64,000 bases of DNA from Phyto melanocephala (lineage: Eukaryota > Arthropoda > Insecta > Diptera > Rhinophoridae): assembly GCA_941918925.1 (NCBI GenBank), contig OW799237.1, positions 90,431,015 to 90,495,014 of the forward strand, written 5' to 3'. The stretch's first letter is position 1. The number at the start of each line of letters is the position of its first letter. Positions 45,850 through 57,967 of the stretch are shown piece after piece. A program made the position numbers and the translations under genes. Below the pieces are notes generated by a model. The model worked only from the letters and a program-made list of their open reading frames with translations. It made no database searches and was not told the origin of the DNA.

Positions 45850-46000
45850 ATCTATTGTGCTGGTGATGAAACCATAGCTGGTTTCAAAAATGTATTCCAC
45901 TCAGCTAGTATCGGATAATTAACTTTCTATAGATATTCTGTTATTATTGCATTTTCATATAACCTGTATAATACAAAGACTAAAATATTTACCATTTTTG
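45850..46000 (+). repeat. Dispersed repeat family A, copy 4
   Basis: GTGCTGGTGATGAAACCATA, AGCTGGTTTC, TGTATTCCACTCAGCTAGTA and AACCTGTATAATA follow the order of the 18.3-18.5 kb copy. Confidence 0.6.
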
Positions 46001-46029
46001 CTTCTGTTCATCCTAGCTGGGGCGTCCAA

Positions 46030-46412
46030 TAGGAACCAAGATCTCTGGCTTCTCTTCATGTTAGTGACATGGAAAAAACATCCGTTTTATCTGCAGAGAT
46101 ATTGAGTGAAAACTGATATGCTGACAGTTAGCATAAATTGCAGAATATTATCGCAATGCATCATTCGAATGGCAGACAAAAAAATGGTCTCCGTATCTGG
46201 TAAAGAGCCTTCAAAATTTCTGTTTATGGTTTCAGGCTAAAGTGTATCGTTAGCTAATAGAAACAACATCTCTAACTTCTCTTCATGTAAATAACATTAA
46301 AACTAAGTCCGTCTATTCTGCTGAGAAATCGAGCGAAGACCATTATCCTGGTAGTAAACATAAATTAGAAAATAACATCGCAATAAATTATTCGTACGAC
46401 AGACAAAAAAGC
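46030..46412 (+). repeat. Two diverged tandem units of about 225 bp
   Basis: Blocks ACTTCTCTTCATGT, GAGCGAAGACC, ACATAAATTA, AATAACATCGCAAT and CGACAGACAAAAAA in the second unit (46,257-46,412) match GGCTTCTCTTCATGT, GAGTGAAAACT, GCATAAATTG, AATATTATCGCAAT and GGCAGACAAAAAA in the first (46,030-46,190). Non-coding and old. Confidence 0.6.
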
Positions 46413-46859
46413 CTACAAATTTATATTGATGTTATCAGGCTGAATTATATTGTTAGCTGCCAAAACCTTGACCAAACGCCAGACTCTACTAGCCGATGAG
46501 CTACTAGTACGCTAAATTCAAACACAATATACAATCTACAATCTACAAGCAATCAAAACAAATGATTGTCAAAGTTTTTTTTTTTTTTATTTTTTTTTAT
46601 TTTTAATCTATCATCATCACAGGCAAAAATATATACAAATTTTTATACACTTATTTTGAGTTATTACTATATTAGTCAAAGTGTTTCTCTTTAAAATCAG
46701 ATAAATTTCTAATTACTAAAGTTCGAGTAGAACTATAACTTACAAAATCCATTACTTCAGGTATTGCTAAAATGGTGCAAACTCCACCTATGTCCGTACC
46801 ATATTGCAAATAAAGATTCCATAATCAACAAAACATATTCATTCTAAAATATTGATACC

Positions 46860-47062
46860 ATACACAGATCTGAGAAACATATGGTTGCTTCTAAAAGTTG
46901 ATTTCAACCAACACAAGGAAAGATGGGTAGGGCTTAATCGACTCCCCTATTCATAAGCTTTCAGAAAATATATATTTTATGGGTTTGGAAATGAAAATTG
47001 TAGAAATATCACACGGAATGACAAATCCATATATACCCTTGTGCACCAAAGGTAAAGGGTAT
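46860..47062 (-). repeat. Composite fly repeat, reversed copy
   Basis: AAAAGTTGATTTCAACCAAC, GGGCTTAATCGACTCCCCTA, AGCTTTCAGAAAATATATAT, TCACACGGAATGACAAATCC and ATATATACCC: the same order as at 15.4-15.6 kb. Confidence 0.65.
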
Positions 47063-49183
47063 AAAAACCAGGTAACAAATAACAAACAAACTGGAAGAAG
47101 AAACTTAATTTTAGAAAACTTCTTTAGCACATCTTTATCATATATTATATATTATATCTATGTTTTAATTTTACAAAAGTGATGAAAAACTCAAAGCCCC
47201 AGCTTAACGTTCACAAATACAAAACTAGTTCCCACATCTTTAAAATAATTTTATTTATTGATAAGGAAAACTATTTTTTTAATATAAGCTTAGTACTTTG
47301 AAAAATACATTTTGTAAGTCTACTGTGAATTTGTTTCTCAAATACATAAGTCTATAACAATTTTAAAAATATAAATAAATGTTGCCTTTAAAGATCAACA
47401 TTTATAATATTTTAAATGTTAAGCGACAAATATGACAATTTTTTTGTTAATAATCAATCATCATGTTTTCTATAAAAATGAGTTTATATGTGTTCTTACA
47501 CGCATAATATTAAATAATGGTTGTGTTTATGGTTTGTGTTTTAAAGTTAAATGGCAGTTGTCATATCCCACGTATGAGTGATATTTAATAGGCGTCCTAT
47601 TTAGTCGATTAATCATACGTTACGTGGTTCGACAAATAATACACAATGTATGACAGCTACTGAACCATGATTTATGTACATGTGTTTCCTGTGGAATATT
47701 TAACAAATTCCTTAAGCAGTTTATTTGAGCACAATATAAGGCGTAATTATTTTTGCTTTTTTTTGTTTTTGATTTTCCAAAAAAAAAGGAAAACAAAACA
47801 CTTGACATTAATGTTGCTTTTTAGAGTCCCGCTAAAATTTAAAAAAAATATTTTTTTTCATTTGCTTCACAAAATATTACATACTTTTTGGTAATAAAAA
47901 CTGTACTTAATGAAAGGAAAACGTATCATTAAAATAATATTTTACATTTAATTGACAAAAGTATTTTTATAAATGAGCGATAACTTACCGTGTACCGCAT
48001 ACGTATAATGAACTGAAAAGAACTTTTATGGCAAAATTTTTTGACAATCACGTTTCGTTAATCTGCTAAGAATTTAATTTAAAAGAAATTCCAAAAATAT
48101 ATGGAGAGTTTGTTTCTTTTACAACGCCCGCTTAATTTACATGCAAAAGCGTTTATTTTCCATAAAAATTCTTTTAAAAAAGCAAAACAAATTAAAAACA
48201 TTTATGTTCAAATAAGATAAACACAATAACAACACAAACGGCAATAGCAGTAATATCTTAAATGTTAAATATAAAGATTTAAGCCAAAATTAATTAATTT
48301 TTTCTTTCTTTTTGTTTGCTTTAGAGGTAAAAAAAAACGTAAATAAACAAATTTACATACGCAGTCTTAATGAGAATAGAAAAAGGTAAAAAATATTATA
48401 AATACTAGATTCTTAACACTTGAACTATAGGCGGAAGAAGAAAGCAAAGATTAAAAAAAAAAAGAAAACAAGTAGAAAAATGCAAACAAAGTGTACTTTT
48501 TAATACTACTTTGTTGTTGTTGTTGTTTTCACTGAAATTTAAGATTTTTATTCATCTCAAAGGCTTTTGTGTGTGTAATTACAAACAAAAATGTGCAAAT
48601 CCTTACCATTACCAAAAACAAAGTATCCACATTATTTTCTTTTTCTTGCACATAAACAAACACGCAATAAGACACACACTCACACACCCACAAGAAAAAA
48701 CAATTAAGCATTCTTACATTCATTTTCACTGTATGTAATTACGACGACTACATCAATTACAAATAAAGCTTAAATTACATTTGTCTAAGCGTGTGAATAC
48801 CGAAAATGATGAAAAGTGTTGCCATACCAGAGGTTTTTGGTGAATAAAGATCTTGAACAAATATAAGAAAAATATTAATAAACTTGAATTTTAACAGATC
48901 TATTAAACGTCTAACTAACAAATGAAAATTTTTTGTTAAATTGTTTAATTTTTTCTTAAGCTTTATTTGACTTTATCAGTCTAGTATTTCGAAACAAACA
49001 TACGTGACCATTTAAGTAGCAGTTTTGTTTAATGATCATACCTGGTAAATGAAGTGATTTTTCAATCAATCAAATAAGTTAAACATTTTAAAGAGAATTT
49101 AAATACAAGAGGTGTAAGACGTATTTAGTAGATAAACGAATATTTCTGTTTTAAAAGCCTCGGCTTTTTGTGAACAAAAATGT
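47063..49183. other. AT-rich non-coding stretch
   Basis: No gene supported. A (TTG)n run occurs at 48,510-48,527. Confidence 0.45.
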
Positions 49184-49699
49184 TTAACCCATTATATGCC
49201 ACCGGTCGATTTTTCGACCAGTCACTTTATAAGCGCATAACTCTAAAGTTTATTATAATTTGTTTCAATCTGTTTTTAACGAAAGTAAAACCTAATGTGT
49301 AAACAATATACGCAAGACATCTTTTTCATTCCAAATACTTGAAAATATATTTTAAAGAGGGGATTAAAAAAGGTCCCTTTTTAGCACTTTTTTAAAATTA
49401 TACAAAAAGGCAAAATAAAATAAAAAATAAATTTGTTATTTTTTTCTTTGAAAACACAAAAGAACTAATTAAATTGATCGAAGGAAATCAATTAAAAAAT
49501 TAAAAGTTTTTTTTGTCTATAAACGCCTTTTTGTTGTTCGAAAAATCGACCACTGGCCACAAGCCTTACAGTATGCTTTGGTTATTTTGAAGTAATATTT
49601 TCTTTCATTTTGTTATTTTTTCACATAAGAACATTTTTGTTTTTAAACTTTAAATCTGCTTCTCATCCCGACAAGGGTTTTTAATAGTCAAACAGGCGA

Positions 49700-50211
49700 T
49701 GAGCCGCAATCGTTTTAGAACAATTAAAAGGTATTTGCATTTAGCAGATAATAATAGCTTAGATACATCAGATCGTTTTGCAAAAGTTCGTCCACTTCTT
49801 GGTGCTCTAAATAAAAAGTATATTTCAGCCACATCATTTCAATTGATGAACAGATGATTCCATACTTTGGGTGACACTCCCGTAAGATGTTTATAAAGGA
49901 AGAACCAATCCGTTTTGGATTTAAGTAATGGTGCTTGTGTTCGGAAAGTGGGTACTTATTTTACTGTTTTAGATTGATAGCTAACGTTTCTGATGCCGAT
50001 TGCTATAACGTTTTTTTATTACTTTTATTCCTCTTATCATTTTATGTGTCTGTTAAATGAGCGCAAATTTTATGCATCTTGTACTGTATGAGAAAATAGA
50101 ATGGCAAGTATCTAAAAAAGCCAAGCGCGGAAAATTTTACCAGTTGTTCGATAATTAACAGGAAATACTTTTAGTGCACTGGAATGACAATTCAGTTGTC
50201 AATGTAATTAC
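49700..50211 (+). pseudogene. piggyBac transposase, part 1
   Basis: Frame-shifted segments match the piggyBac (DDE_Tnp_1_7) core. MSRNRFRTIKRYLHLADNN and DTSDRFAKVRPLLGALN come first (49,700-49,810). SIDEQMIPYFG (about 49,840; a conserved aspartate) follows, then KMFIKEEPIRFGFK and WCLCSESGYLF (to about 49,955). DADCYNVFFYYFYSSYHFMC with LLNERKFYA (about 50,000-50,075) comes next, and last KKAKRGKFYQLFDN and LLVHWNDNSVVNV (50,120-50,205). The N-terminal third is deleted and at least three frameshifts or stops are present. The hAT element is inserted immediately after the VVNV block. Confidence 0.85.
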
Positions 50212-51258
50212 CAGGGCAAGTCAACAAAAGCTCAAAAAAATTAAAAAAGCAAGCAAAAAGCACAATATTTCTCAAAAAAAGCATACAAAAAAGCACAAAA
50301 GGAAATACGCTAATATGAATAATTTTTAACTTTTATTGTAGCAAATTTTTGTTACAGTGTACAATAATATGTTTTCTTAGGTTCTCAAATTGAAAAGATC
50401 TTCGATTATCGCATAAGACTGCAGAATACATTGAAAATATTCGTTCTACATCACTCGAAGTTATAGGGGCACATTTAAAAACCAATAGCTCACTTAGGGA
50501 TAGGGCATCAATATATTCATCATTCGCAACCAAACGTTGTTCACAGTCAGTTGTTTCATCCAATGATACCCAAATTTTTTTTGTTTGCCGCGTTACGCGT
50601 TAAGCAGTAAACAATGATTGAGCATAATTCTGTTTTTTCTTTTCAGCAGCCGTTTAATGTTTTGATATTCCAAAATGTTGAACATTATACTTTTTCACGC
50701 CAATAATAGGACATTCGCAGACCACACAAAAGAAAATTTAATTATCGGTTTTTAATATTTCTGGGTATTCTTTTGCCGTACGGGCATTAAATTATTTTTT
50801 GTTTCTTTTTGGCATTTTCTTTTCAGTTTGAATCAGTTTTTTTTAATTAAAAACACTCGAAAATTCTGCAGTTTAACGACAGTTAAATTTTGTCAAAATA
50901 AAATTCAATGTACTAAATTTACTTGTACCACATAAAAAATACATTAGAAAAGTATACAACATGTCAAATATTTACCGTTTTTTTTTTACAAAAACGAATA
51001 TAATGCTGCTTGTTGCATTTTTGGTTGAGCATTGAAAATACATAAGTGCGAAAAATTGTAATATTAGTATTAATAAGTAAAATACTAAAACAGAATGACT
51101 AAAAACATATTTTTTTACAAAGATATTGCCAACTCGAAAAAAAAAAGCAAATTTAAGCATGGTGTACTGGAAAAAGCATTTTTAATGAAAAGTATAAAAA
51201 ACAAGCAAAAAAAAAGTTTTTAAAGCAAAATGCTTATAATACTTGCCCTACTAATAAC
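50204..51258 (-). mobile_element. Internally deleted hAT element inserted in piggyBac gene
   Basis: The element proper is 50,212-51,250 (1,039 bp), with ends CAGGGCAAGT and ACTTGCCCTA, the usual hAT terminal pattern. Flanks GTAATTAC (50,204-50,211) and CTAATAAC (51,251-51,258) agree at 6 of 8 positions and are read as a decayed 8-bp TSD. The piggyBac reading frame continues on both sides, which independently confirms the insertion limits. Confidence 0.85.
50333..50770 (-). pseudogene. hAT transposase remnant (BED finger plus C-terminal dimerisation region)
   Basis: On the minus strand the N-terminal part reads FFCVVCECPIIGVKKYNVQH followed by FGISKH: a BED-type C-x2-C...H-x5-H DNA-binding zinc finger (about 50,650-50,760). 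After two stops comes WVSLDETTDCEQRLVAN, the start of the catalytic core with its first acidic residue. The frame then jumps directly to LSLSELLVFKCAPITSSDVE, RIFSMYSAVLCDNRRSF and NLRKHIIVHCN, the C-terminal hAT dimerisation block. The middle of the catalytic domain is deleted. It is not close to the hAT remnant at 20.1 kb. Confidence 0.82.
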
Positions 51259-51310
51259 TCCACAGTTAACCCAAATATCAATATTAAAAGATATTGTCGA
51301 TTAATTTTTT
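51259..51310 (+). pseudogene. piggyBac transposase, part 2 (after hAT insertion)
   Basis: Directly after the hAT right flank the strand reads NNSTVNPNINIKRYCR. This fits the segment that follows the WNDNxVV block in piggyBac-like proteins (a pattern like ATNxxxxxPxxxxKRYxR). Similarity ends near 51,310, so the C-terminal part with the YNxxMGGVD block is missing. Confidence 0.7.
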
Positions 51311-51359
51311 AAACGCTGGCAATTTTTCTATTTAAATATTGCCCAAATATTTCTTACTG

Positions 51360-51660
51360 AATTTATCTAGAGGAGTTTTTCAAGGGTCGATTCTTAGTCC
51401 TCTTTTATTTTCAGTTTATGCAGGTTATTAATCACAATAACTCCTAGATTGCAAACTTCGTATATACACTGATAATGTGCAGTTACACTTAAGCAAACTA
51501 GTTTTGTTTATCATTGAAAAAATTGTATGACCCAATCAGGACTTTTCTCTGGGCAACAACAAATAAGTTTTATTTAAATCCTTATAAATCAACAAGTATA
51601 ATAATTGGTTACAAATCACTTAATTAATAAAAAGTGTTGAAATATTGGTAAACGCTGAAA
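51360..51660 (+). pseudogene. Jockey-like RT fragment
   Basis: Reads GVFQGSILSPLLFSVY (about 51,374-51,420; the conserved VPQGSxLGPLLF box), YTDNVQLHLS (about 51,463; the catalytic YADD box with both key residues altered) and, after a shift, WATTNKFYLNPYKSTSIIIG (about 51,550-51,610). The last resembles the NP-x-KS box of Jockey-group LINEs. Heavily decayed and lacking both ends. It abuts the piggyBac remnant. Confidence 0.7.
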
Positions 51661-52516
51661 AGATAAAAAATTAATGCTGCCAAAATCCTTAGGATGACTA
51701 AATAAATATCACTACTTAAGCTGATCATGTTTAAACACCTGTAGGTTAAAAACTAGAACAATAAAAAACATATATTTAGAAAGAAACACAAATCACTGTC
51801 CCTATTCAAAGAATAATAACTGAAGTAACTTAAAGTGAAACAAAATGGTAACTCTGGTATTTGTACCTTCTTCGTATACCAATGTACACACACACATTCA
51901 TACATCAGTTCATACATTGAGCAACATAAACACATACTTTTATGCATGGTTATATTTAAAACAACATTTAGCATTTAATACTTTAAAAAAATATTACCAC
52001 TTACACTTCTGTTAATTTCGTTAATTTTTTTATATTTTGCTTGCGTTTCTTGTTCATCTCTGTTCAATGTCACTCTATTCGAAATTGTAAAGCAAAGGTG
52101 TATGAATGTTGGTATGAAAAGAATGTTTCAACAAATAGACGTGTACAAATAAATTATTTAGGTAGATTTTTTGTGTTATAAGTATATGGAATGTTTAGAA
52201 CAGAAAAAGTATAGTTATTTTATTTAATAAGAAACACAGGAATTAATTAATTGTTTTTTTTTTTATTTGAAAATGTAAATGTAATATAAAAAACCTTTTT
52301 CGAATATCCCAAAGAAAAGTCAGATTAAAATTAAAAATAGAGAAGAACATTTAAAACCAACAGAAAAATTTACATTCGGTCAAGCACAAAATTAAATATA
52401 TAAATATATATTTTATTTTTCTCTATAATTGTGCTTACTTTATCCTTTTCAATTGTAATTATTGACAAAAATTTATAAAAAATTAACCTCTAGCTCAAAT
52501 AAATATATTAATAAGT

Positions 52517-52882
52517 TTTAAGTCAAGGCATATTCATACAGATATATGCAACGGCGAATTGATACAACAAAGCAACTTTTTAGGGTATATTTTCTGTCAA
52601 TTCGTATAACAGGGGTGGAGAACTTACTGTGATATGTTTAATTTAATAAAATTTTACTTAAAAAAAAGGATACATATTTGTGAAACACATTATAAATGGT
52701 GCAAAAAAAAACAAATATACATAAATTTGATACATTTATTATCCTTAATACTGAACCTAAAATTTCATTTTGCATATGTGCTTAATAAATGAAATCAAGG
52801 CGAAATTAACAAATTTCGATAATATGCCTCCCCATCAGCTGGGCTCATAATTTCACCTGTATGAATTCGCCTTGTTTGAGTC
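52517..52882. mobile_element. MITE, copy 2 (family of 6.3 kb)
   Basis: 52,524-52,874. The left end CAAGGCATATTCATACAGAT and the right end, read inward, CAAGGCGAATTCATACAGGT form a TIR of about 20 bases. Flanks TTTAAGTC (52,517-52,524) and TTTGAGTC (52,875-52,882) agree at 7 of 8 positions if the first C is shared. The interior matches the 6.3-kb copy. Confidence 0.8.
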
Positions 52883-54290
52883 CTTCAAAATGTTAATGCT
52901 AGTCATTAGTCTGCAAAGTTTGTTACGCGCCGCCTAGATTATAAAACAAAACAAACTTAATTTTATATGAAAGCCAAAATAATCCCTAAAGAAACGTAGT
53001 CAAAGGACATGAAAGGTATTGTTTTCCCAGCTAGCTGTTGGAATACTGGTTGTGTGATTCTTGACCCGAATTTCTAGGCGCGTAAACATATAAAATTCTA
53101 CTTTCATGCCACGTACAGAAACCAGAAGTAGAATAAAATATACTTGTATTAATATATGCAACAAGGTAATATATATGACAAGATGTAATGTCATCGAGGT
53201 ACAATTGTTCCCTCCCTTCACGAAAATAAATACGCCAATGACAATCAAAGTACCATGTTATTTTCCTGATTGTCCCTTTTTTATAATCAGACTTACATTA
53301 CCCTACATTACGATCTCCAAAACCTGTCATTCCCAAGAAAATAACACAAAAAATTTAAAGATTCGTTCTTAACAATCTCAAACGTAACATTTTTATTTAT
53401 AAACTAAATATGAGTACTTAAAATAGAAACTGAAAAAAAATTTAAATAGTATAAAAAAATTATATATCTATATATGTACATATATATATTTATATAAACG
53501 TTTGTAAAGAATGTAAGAGAAAAAAAATAAAAACAAAAATACTATTGTTTATTAAAGTAATTCATAAAACAAAACAAAAACAAAAGAAGAGATCAATTCT
53601 CACATTGAGAAGTAAAATTTTACAACCGCGAATATATGTAAGTGAGAAAGGAAATACCGAAGAAGAAATTTACATTATTTGTTTTTATATTATTGATAAT
53701 TTGGAACGAATGAATTGAAGAAATATGATTTATAATATCAAAGCAGAGAATAATAAATTATCATTGATAATTAACGAAAAAGGTAACTTACAGAAATCGT
53801 GTTGTTGTTTAACAGCTGCTCAGTTCCTTAGTTGAGCCCAGCACAGGAATGGAACGAAAATTTCTATATTTGGAAAGAATCTTATATTAAAAAAATAGTT
53901 GTATTACTCTCTACTTAAGATACATATTTATACAAAACAAAAAAATAAAGAATAAAATGTTAGGGTTATCGAACAAGATTTTTTTTTTTGGTTTTTTTTT
54001 TTTATCTTTTTTTAAAAAAAACTAGATATAAATTTAATTTCTTTTTCTACTCTTCTACATTTTTTGCTTTTTATAATTTATGAAATTTAATTTAATTTAA
54101 TTCAATTTAAAATTTTTTTTTTTTTACAAGAAAATATAAATTATTAATAGTGTGTCATTGTTAATGTAGAAAATTAAATAAGTTGAAAACTATGGACTAA
54201 CTTTGAGGATATAAATTAATGTTTTTGTTTTAATTTTTTTTTTTTTAATTTCAGATTTTAATTAATTTATTTACGATATAAGTCTTTACC
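52883..54290. other. Non-coding stretch with one possible UTR exon
   Basis: On the minus strand an acceptor-like TTTCCAAATATAG and a donor-like TCT|GTAAGT bracket about 72 bases at 53,796-53,868 that are GC-richer than their surroundings but closed in all three frames. The rest is A-rich or T-rich. Confidence 0.35.
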
Positions 54291-56421
54291 CATTTTCAAT
54301 TTTATACCATTTGTAATTTTCAATTTAATTTAATATTCACTTTTTGTATATATTTAAGTTTTAATTCACGATATTACGTTATAGCAAAATAAACGAAAAT
54401 TATTAAATATAGGTTAAATAAGAAATAAGTTTATAAGACACATTAGTTTTTTTCTTTTAAATGTTTTAAGAAAAATTTTAAATATATGAATAGTTACGTC
54501 ATATTTCGTTTTAGTTAGCCTTTAGTATGATTTCTGGCTACGAGGCCAGGATCACATGGATTCGTTACCCTGACAGAACTTTCCTCATAAAGTAGGGTAA
54601 TGATGATATCACTTTATGAACACCTTCAAGTAATTTTGTAAAGAAACGTTGGGTTGTAAGTTTAGTGTCCCTTCTTGATTTGCAATATACACTAAATCCG
54701 GTAATTTTCATTGAAAGGTTAGGGAGAATGAATTGGAATCATGTGGTGACTTTCACCAAATTTCTAGGAGAATATATGGAACATTTTTTTTCAAATGCTT
54801 ATTTAAATTAATAATTACATTTACCTTTCCTGTTAATAAGTTTCAAAAGCGGTGAGATTTAAATTTAACTTTTGAAGCTTTTCACTTTAATTTAATTTGG
54901 TTTTAATTTTAATTTTTCTATCCACTTAAACTTTCCACTGATCTATGTAAATAGGTAGACAACTGATCTTTTCGGCTTTATATTAATAAATGAATGATAG
55001 AAAAAGCGTATTTCTTTATTTTAGTTACATACTTGCCCTTGTGTACAAACTAATTTCAACGGGATTAACATTCTTTTAAAACCGATTCATTTGACTCAAT
55101 TTAACTGGCAGCTAAAAACAAAAAAAAATTATAAAACCAAAACCCAAGTACAAAAATTTGCAAGTTGCTCATTAACTCTCACTATATAGAATTTTCCTGT
55201 GATGTATATGTATGTAGGATGTAGAACTATAAATACAAGTTAGGGTTTTCAGTATGTGATGTGAAAAGGATTAAAATTTTTATTTTACTACTAATAATTG
55301 GGGATTTTTAAAAGCTTGAATTTTATTTTTTTTTCTGTTTTACGTAAAATCGCAACACATTTTCAATTTTATACCATTTGTAATTTTCAATTTAATTTAA
55401 TATTAACTTTTTGTATATATTTAAGTTTTAATTCACGATATTACGTTATAGCGAAACGAAAATTATTATATATAGGTTAAATAAGAAATAAGTTTATAAG
55501 ACACATTAGTTTTTTCTTTTAAATGTTTTAAGAAAAATTTTAAATATTTAAATAGTTACGTCATATTTCGTTTTAGTTAGCATTTAGTATGATTTCTGGC
55601 TACGAGGCCAGGATCACATGGATTCGTTACCCTGACAGAACTTTCTTCATCAAGTAGGGTAATGATGATATCACTTTATGGACACCTTCAAGTAATTTTG
55701 TAAAGAAACGTTGGGTTGTAAGTTTAGTGTTCCTTCTTGATTTGCAATATACACTAAATCCGGTAATTTTCATTGAAAGGTTAGGGAGAATGAATTGGAA
55801 CCATGTGGTGACTTTCACCAAATTTCTAGGAGAATATATGGAACATTTTTTTTCAAATGCTTATTTAAATTAATAATTACATTTACCTTTCCTGTTAGTA
55901 AGTTTCAAAAGCGGTGAGATTTAAATTTAACTTTTGAAGCTTTTCACTTTAATTTAATTTGGTTTTAATTTTAATTTTTCTATCCACTTAAACTTTCCAC
56001 TGATCTATGTAAATAGGTAGACAACTGATCTTTTCGGCTTTATATTAATAAATGAATGATAGAAAAAGCGTATTTCTTTATTTTAGTTACATACTTGCCC
56101 TTGTGTACAAACTAATTTCAACGGGATTAACATTCTTTTAAAACCGATTCATTTGACTCAATTTAACTGGCAGCTAAAAACAAAAAAAAATTATAAAACC
56201 AAAACCCAAGTACAAAAATTTGCAAGTTGCTCATTAACTCTCACTATATAGAATTCTCCTGTGATGTATATGTATGTAGGATGTAGAACTATAAATAAAA
56301 GTTAGGGTTTTCAGTATGTGATGTGAAAAGGATTAAAATTTTTATTTTACTACTAATAATTGGGGATTTTTAAAAGCTTGAATTTTATTTTTTTTTTTCT
56401 GTTTTACGTAAAATCGCAACA
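54291..56421. repeat. 1.07-kb tandem duplication
   Basis: 54,291-55,357 and 55,358-56,421 are adjacent direct copies, each beginning CATTTTCAATTTTATACCAT and ending TACGTAAAATCGCAACA. By reading they differ at a small number of substitutions and short indels. Within each unit a GC-richer core (54,530-54,780 and 55,590-55,845) has frames on both strands but only one copy is open, so I do not call a gene. Confidence 0.95.
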
Positions 56422-57120
56422 AGTTTATGTATTTCTTTATTTTTGTGATGAGAGTTCAGGTGGTTTCCTGTCTTGTACTTTCGATGGCAGTTTGAACCAG
56501 TTATAAATTAATTTCCACAATATCTTATTACAATTAAAAATTGTATTCTTATTTTTACTAACACCATGCGGAAATAAAGAAAAATGTCTCATGATTGTAT
56601 AACAGAGCGGAGACTATAATGGAAGTCAGACACAAAATCCTTAGATTTACGTGTTTAACGTTCCTGTAAGCAAAAAGTTGATCTTAAGGAAAATTCTTAC
56701 AAAGCCAATAATTATATTATTTGTGTGACATTGTTGCACACAATAAATAAAATAACTTAAATATAAGTAAATAAAAAATTAAAGTTTTAAAAGTTTTAAG
56801 TGCATCTGCACTCTATATTAAATTAACACAGTTATAGTAAAAAAATTTTAAAATAATTTTGCTGAATCATTATAACCCATTATATTTTAAAAAACAACAT
56901 GAAAGTGCTAGAGGGTTGATTTTTTTCAAGAATTTCCTTCGCTATATTGAAAAATAATCTGCTAAAGTAACATCTAAGGGATGAACAACTTTAAAAACCT
57001 TAAAATAAAACTGAGACACAAACTTTTAAATGCAAATACACGTTTATTTTTTTATGTCTCTTATAATTATTATTATTTTTATGAGTCTTATTAGTAGCGT
57101 AATAAACTGGCAACATCCAA
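56422..57120. other. AT-rich non-coding stretch
   Basis: No supportable feature. Confidence 0.45.
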
Positions 57121-57299
57121 ATTATATAACAATAGCGAAAATCACCCTTCGTTGTAAGCAGATCATGCAAATATTGCAGATCTTGCAAGTCTAGTTAAGC
57201 GGGATCCATTTTGAGGTTTCCTACTTTTTTAAAGAAAAAAAACACAGAAAATTCAAACTTAATGGGGAATGTTTATTTTTATTTGAAAGAACATTCTTT

Positions 57300-57962
57300 G
57301 GCATTTATTTTTGAAAGATTATGTCTATAAAATGTTAGCCCTTGCCACGTCGCAGATGGTCCATTCGTTAAGTCCAATTTTTCGATGACTGGTTGGAGCA
57401 TTTCGACTGGTAACTGGCGAGTGACATGCGTAATGTTTTTCTCTAAGGCCTAAATCGAATCGGGTCTGTCCGCATAAACTTAAGACTTTACTTATCCTTA
57501 CAGGAAAAACTCTAGTGGTGTGATCTTGGTGGGCAATCGACCGGCCCAGAACGTGAAATTATGCGCTTACCGAGATGTTCTCTTAATAAATCCATTGATT
57601 GATGCGATGTGTGGGAAGTTGTGCGTCTTGCTGAAACCAAATGTCACCGAGATCACGAGCTTACATTTCAGGCATCAAATAGTCGGTTATCATGGCACGA
57701 TAACGGTCGCCATTGGCAGTAACCTTCGCACCGGCATAATTTTTAAAGAAATATGGACCGATGATTCTACTGGCCACAGCGTTGTGGACGTCAGTCAGTC
57801 AGTCAAATATTTTCCAAAAATGAATGTTTGGTCTCAAAATGAGTGATGGTGTTGCGACCAGTACGCTCAGTAGGCCGATTATGTTGACTATAAGTTCAGC
57901 GAAGTGCACGAAACACATTCCTCACAGAACGTGAATTTTCCTAATAATGTTGAACGATTTGT
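57300..57962 (-). pseudogene. Mariner-like transposase, decayed
   Basis: On the minus strand: IIGPYFFKNYAGAKVTANGD and RYRAMITDYLMPE (57,660-57,765), then DIWFQQDAQLPTH (about 57,600-57,640; second catalytic aspartate present). After a deletion and shifts comes a C-terminal stretch LEKNITHVTRQLPVEMLQPV and IEKLDLTNGPS (57,350-57,450), finishing with KINAKECSFK (about 57,280-57,310). The N-terminal part would lie beyond the inner element, towards 59,450-59,590, where only untranslated sequence is recognised. Several stops; not functional. Confidence 0.75.
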
Positions 57963-57967
57963 AAGTC

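Larger units (their letters stand above)
49184..51315 (+). mobile_element. piggyBac-like element, interrupted by a hAT element
   Basis: The left boundary is TTAA (49,184-49,187) followed by CCC, as in piggyBac elements, which insert at TTAA. A subterminal palindrome GGTCGATTTTTCGACC (about 49,204-49,219) and its partner-like AAAAATCGACCACTGGCCAC (about 49,541) lie in the 5' region. The transposase remnant runs 49,700-50,211 and resumes at 51,259-51,310 after the inserted hAT element. No right-hand TIR or TTAA could be assigned. Confidence 0.7.

Noticed and set aside
55627..55821. 64-codon minus-strand frame in the second 1.07-kb unit
   Set aside because: The sister unit has an in-frame stop at the equivalent position, and the opposite strand is similarly open in part; no domain recognised.
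57520..57846. 108-codon plus-strand frame
   Set aside because: Antisense of the mariner-like transposase remnant (NGDRYRAMI and QQDA blocks are on the minus strand).
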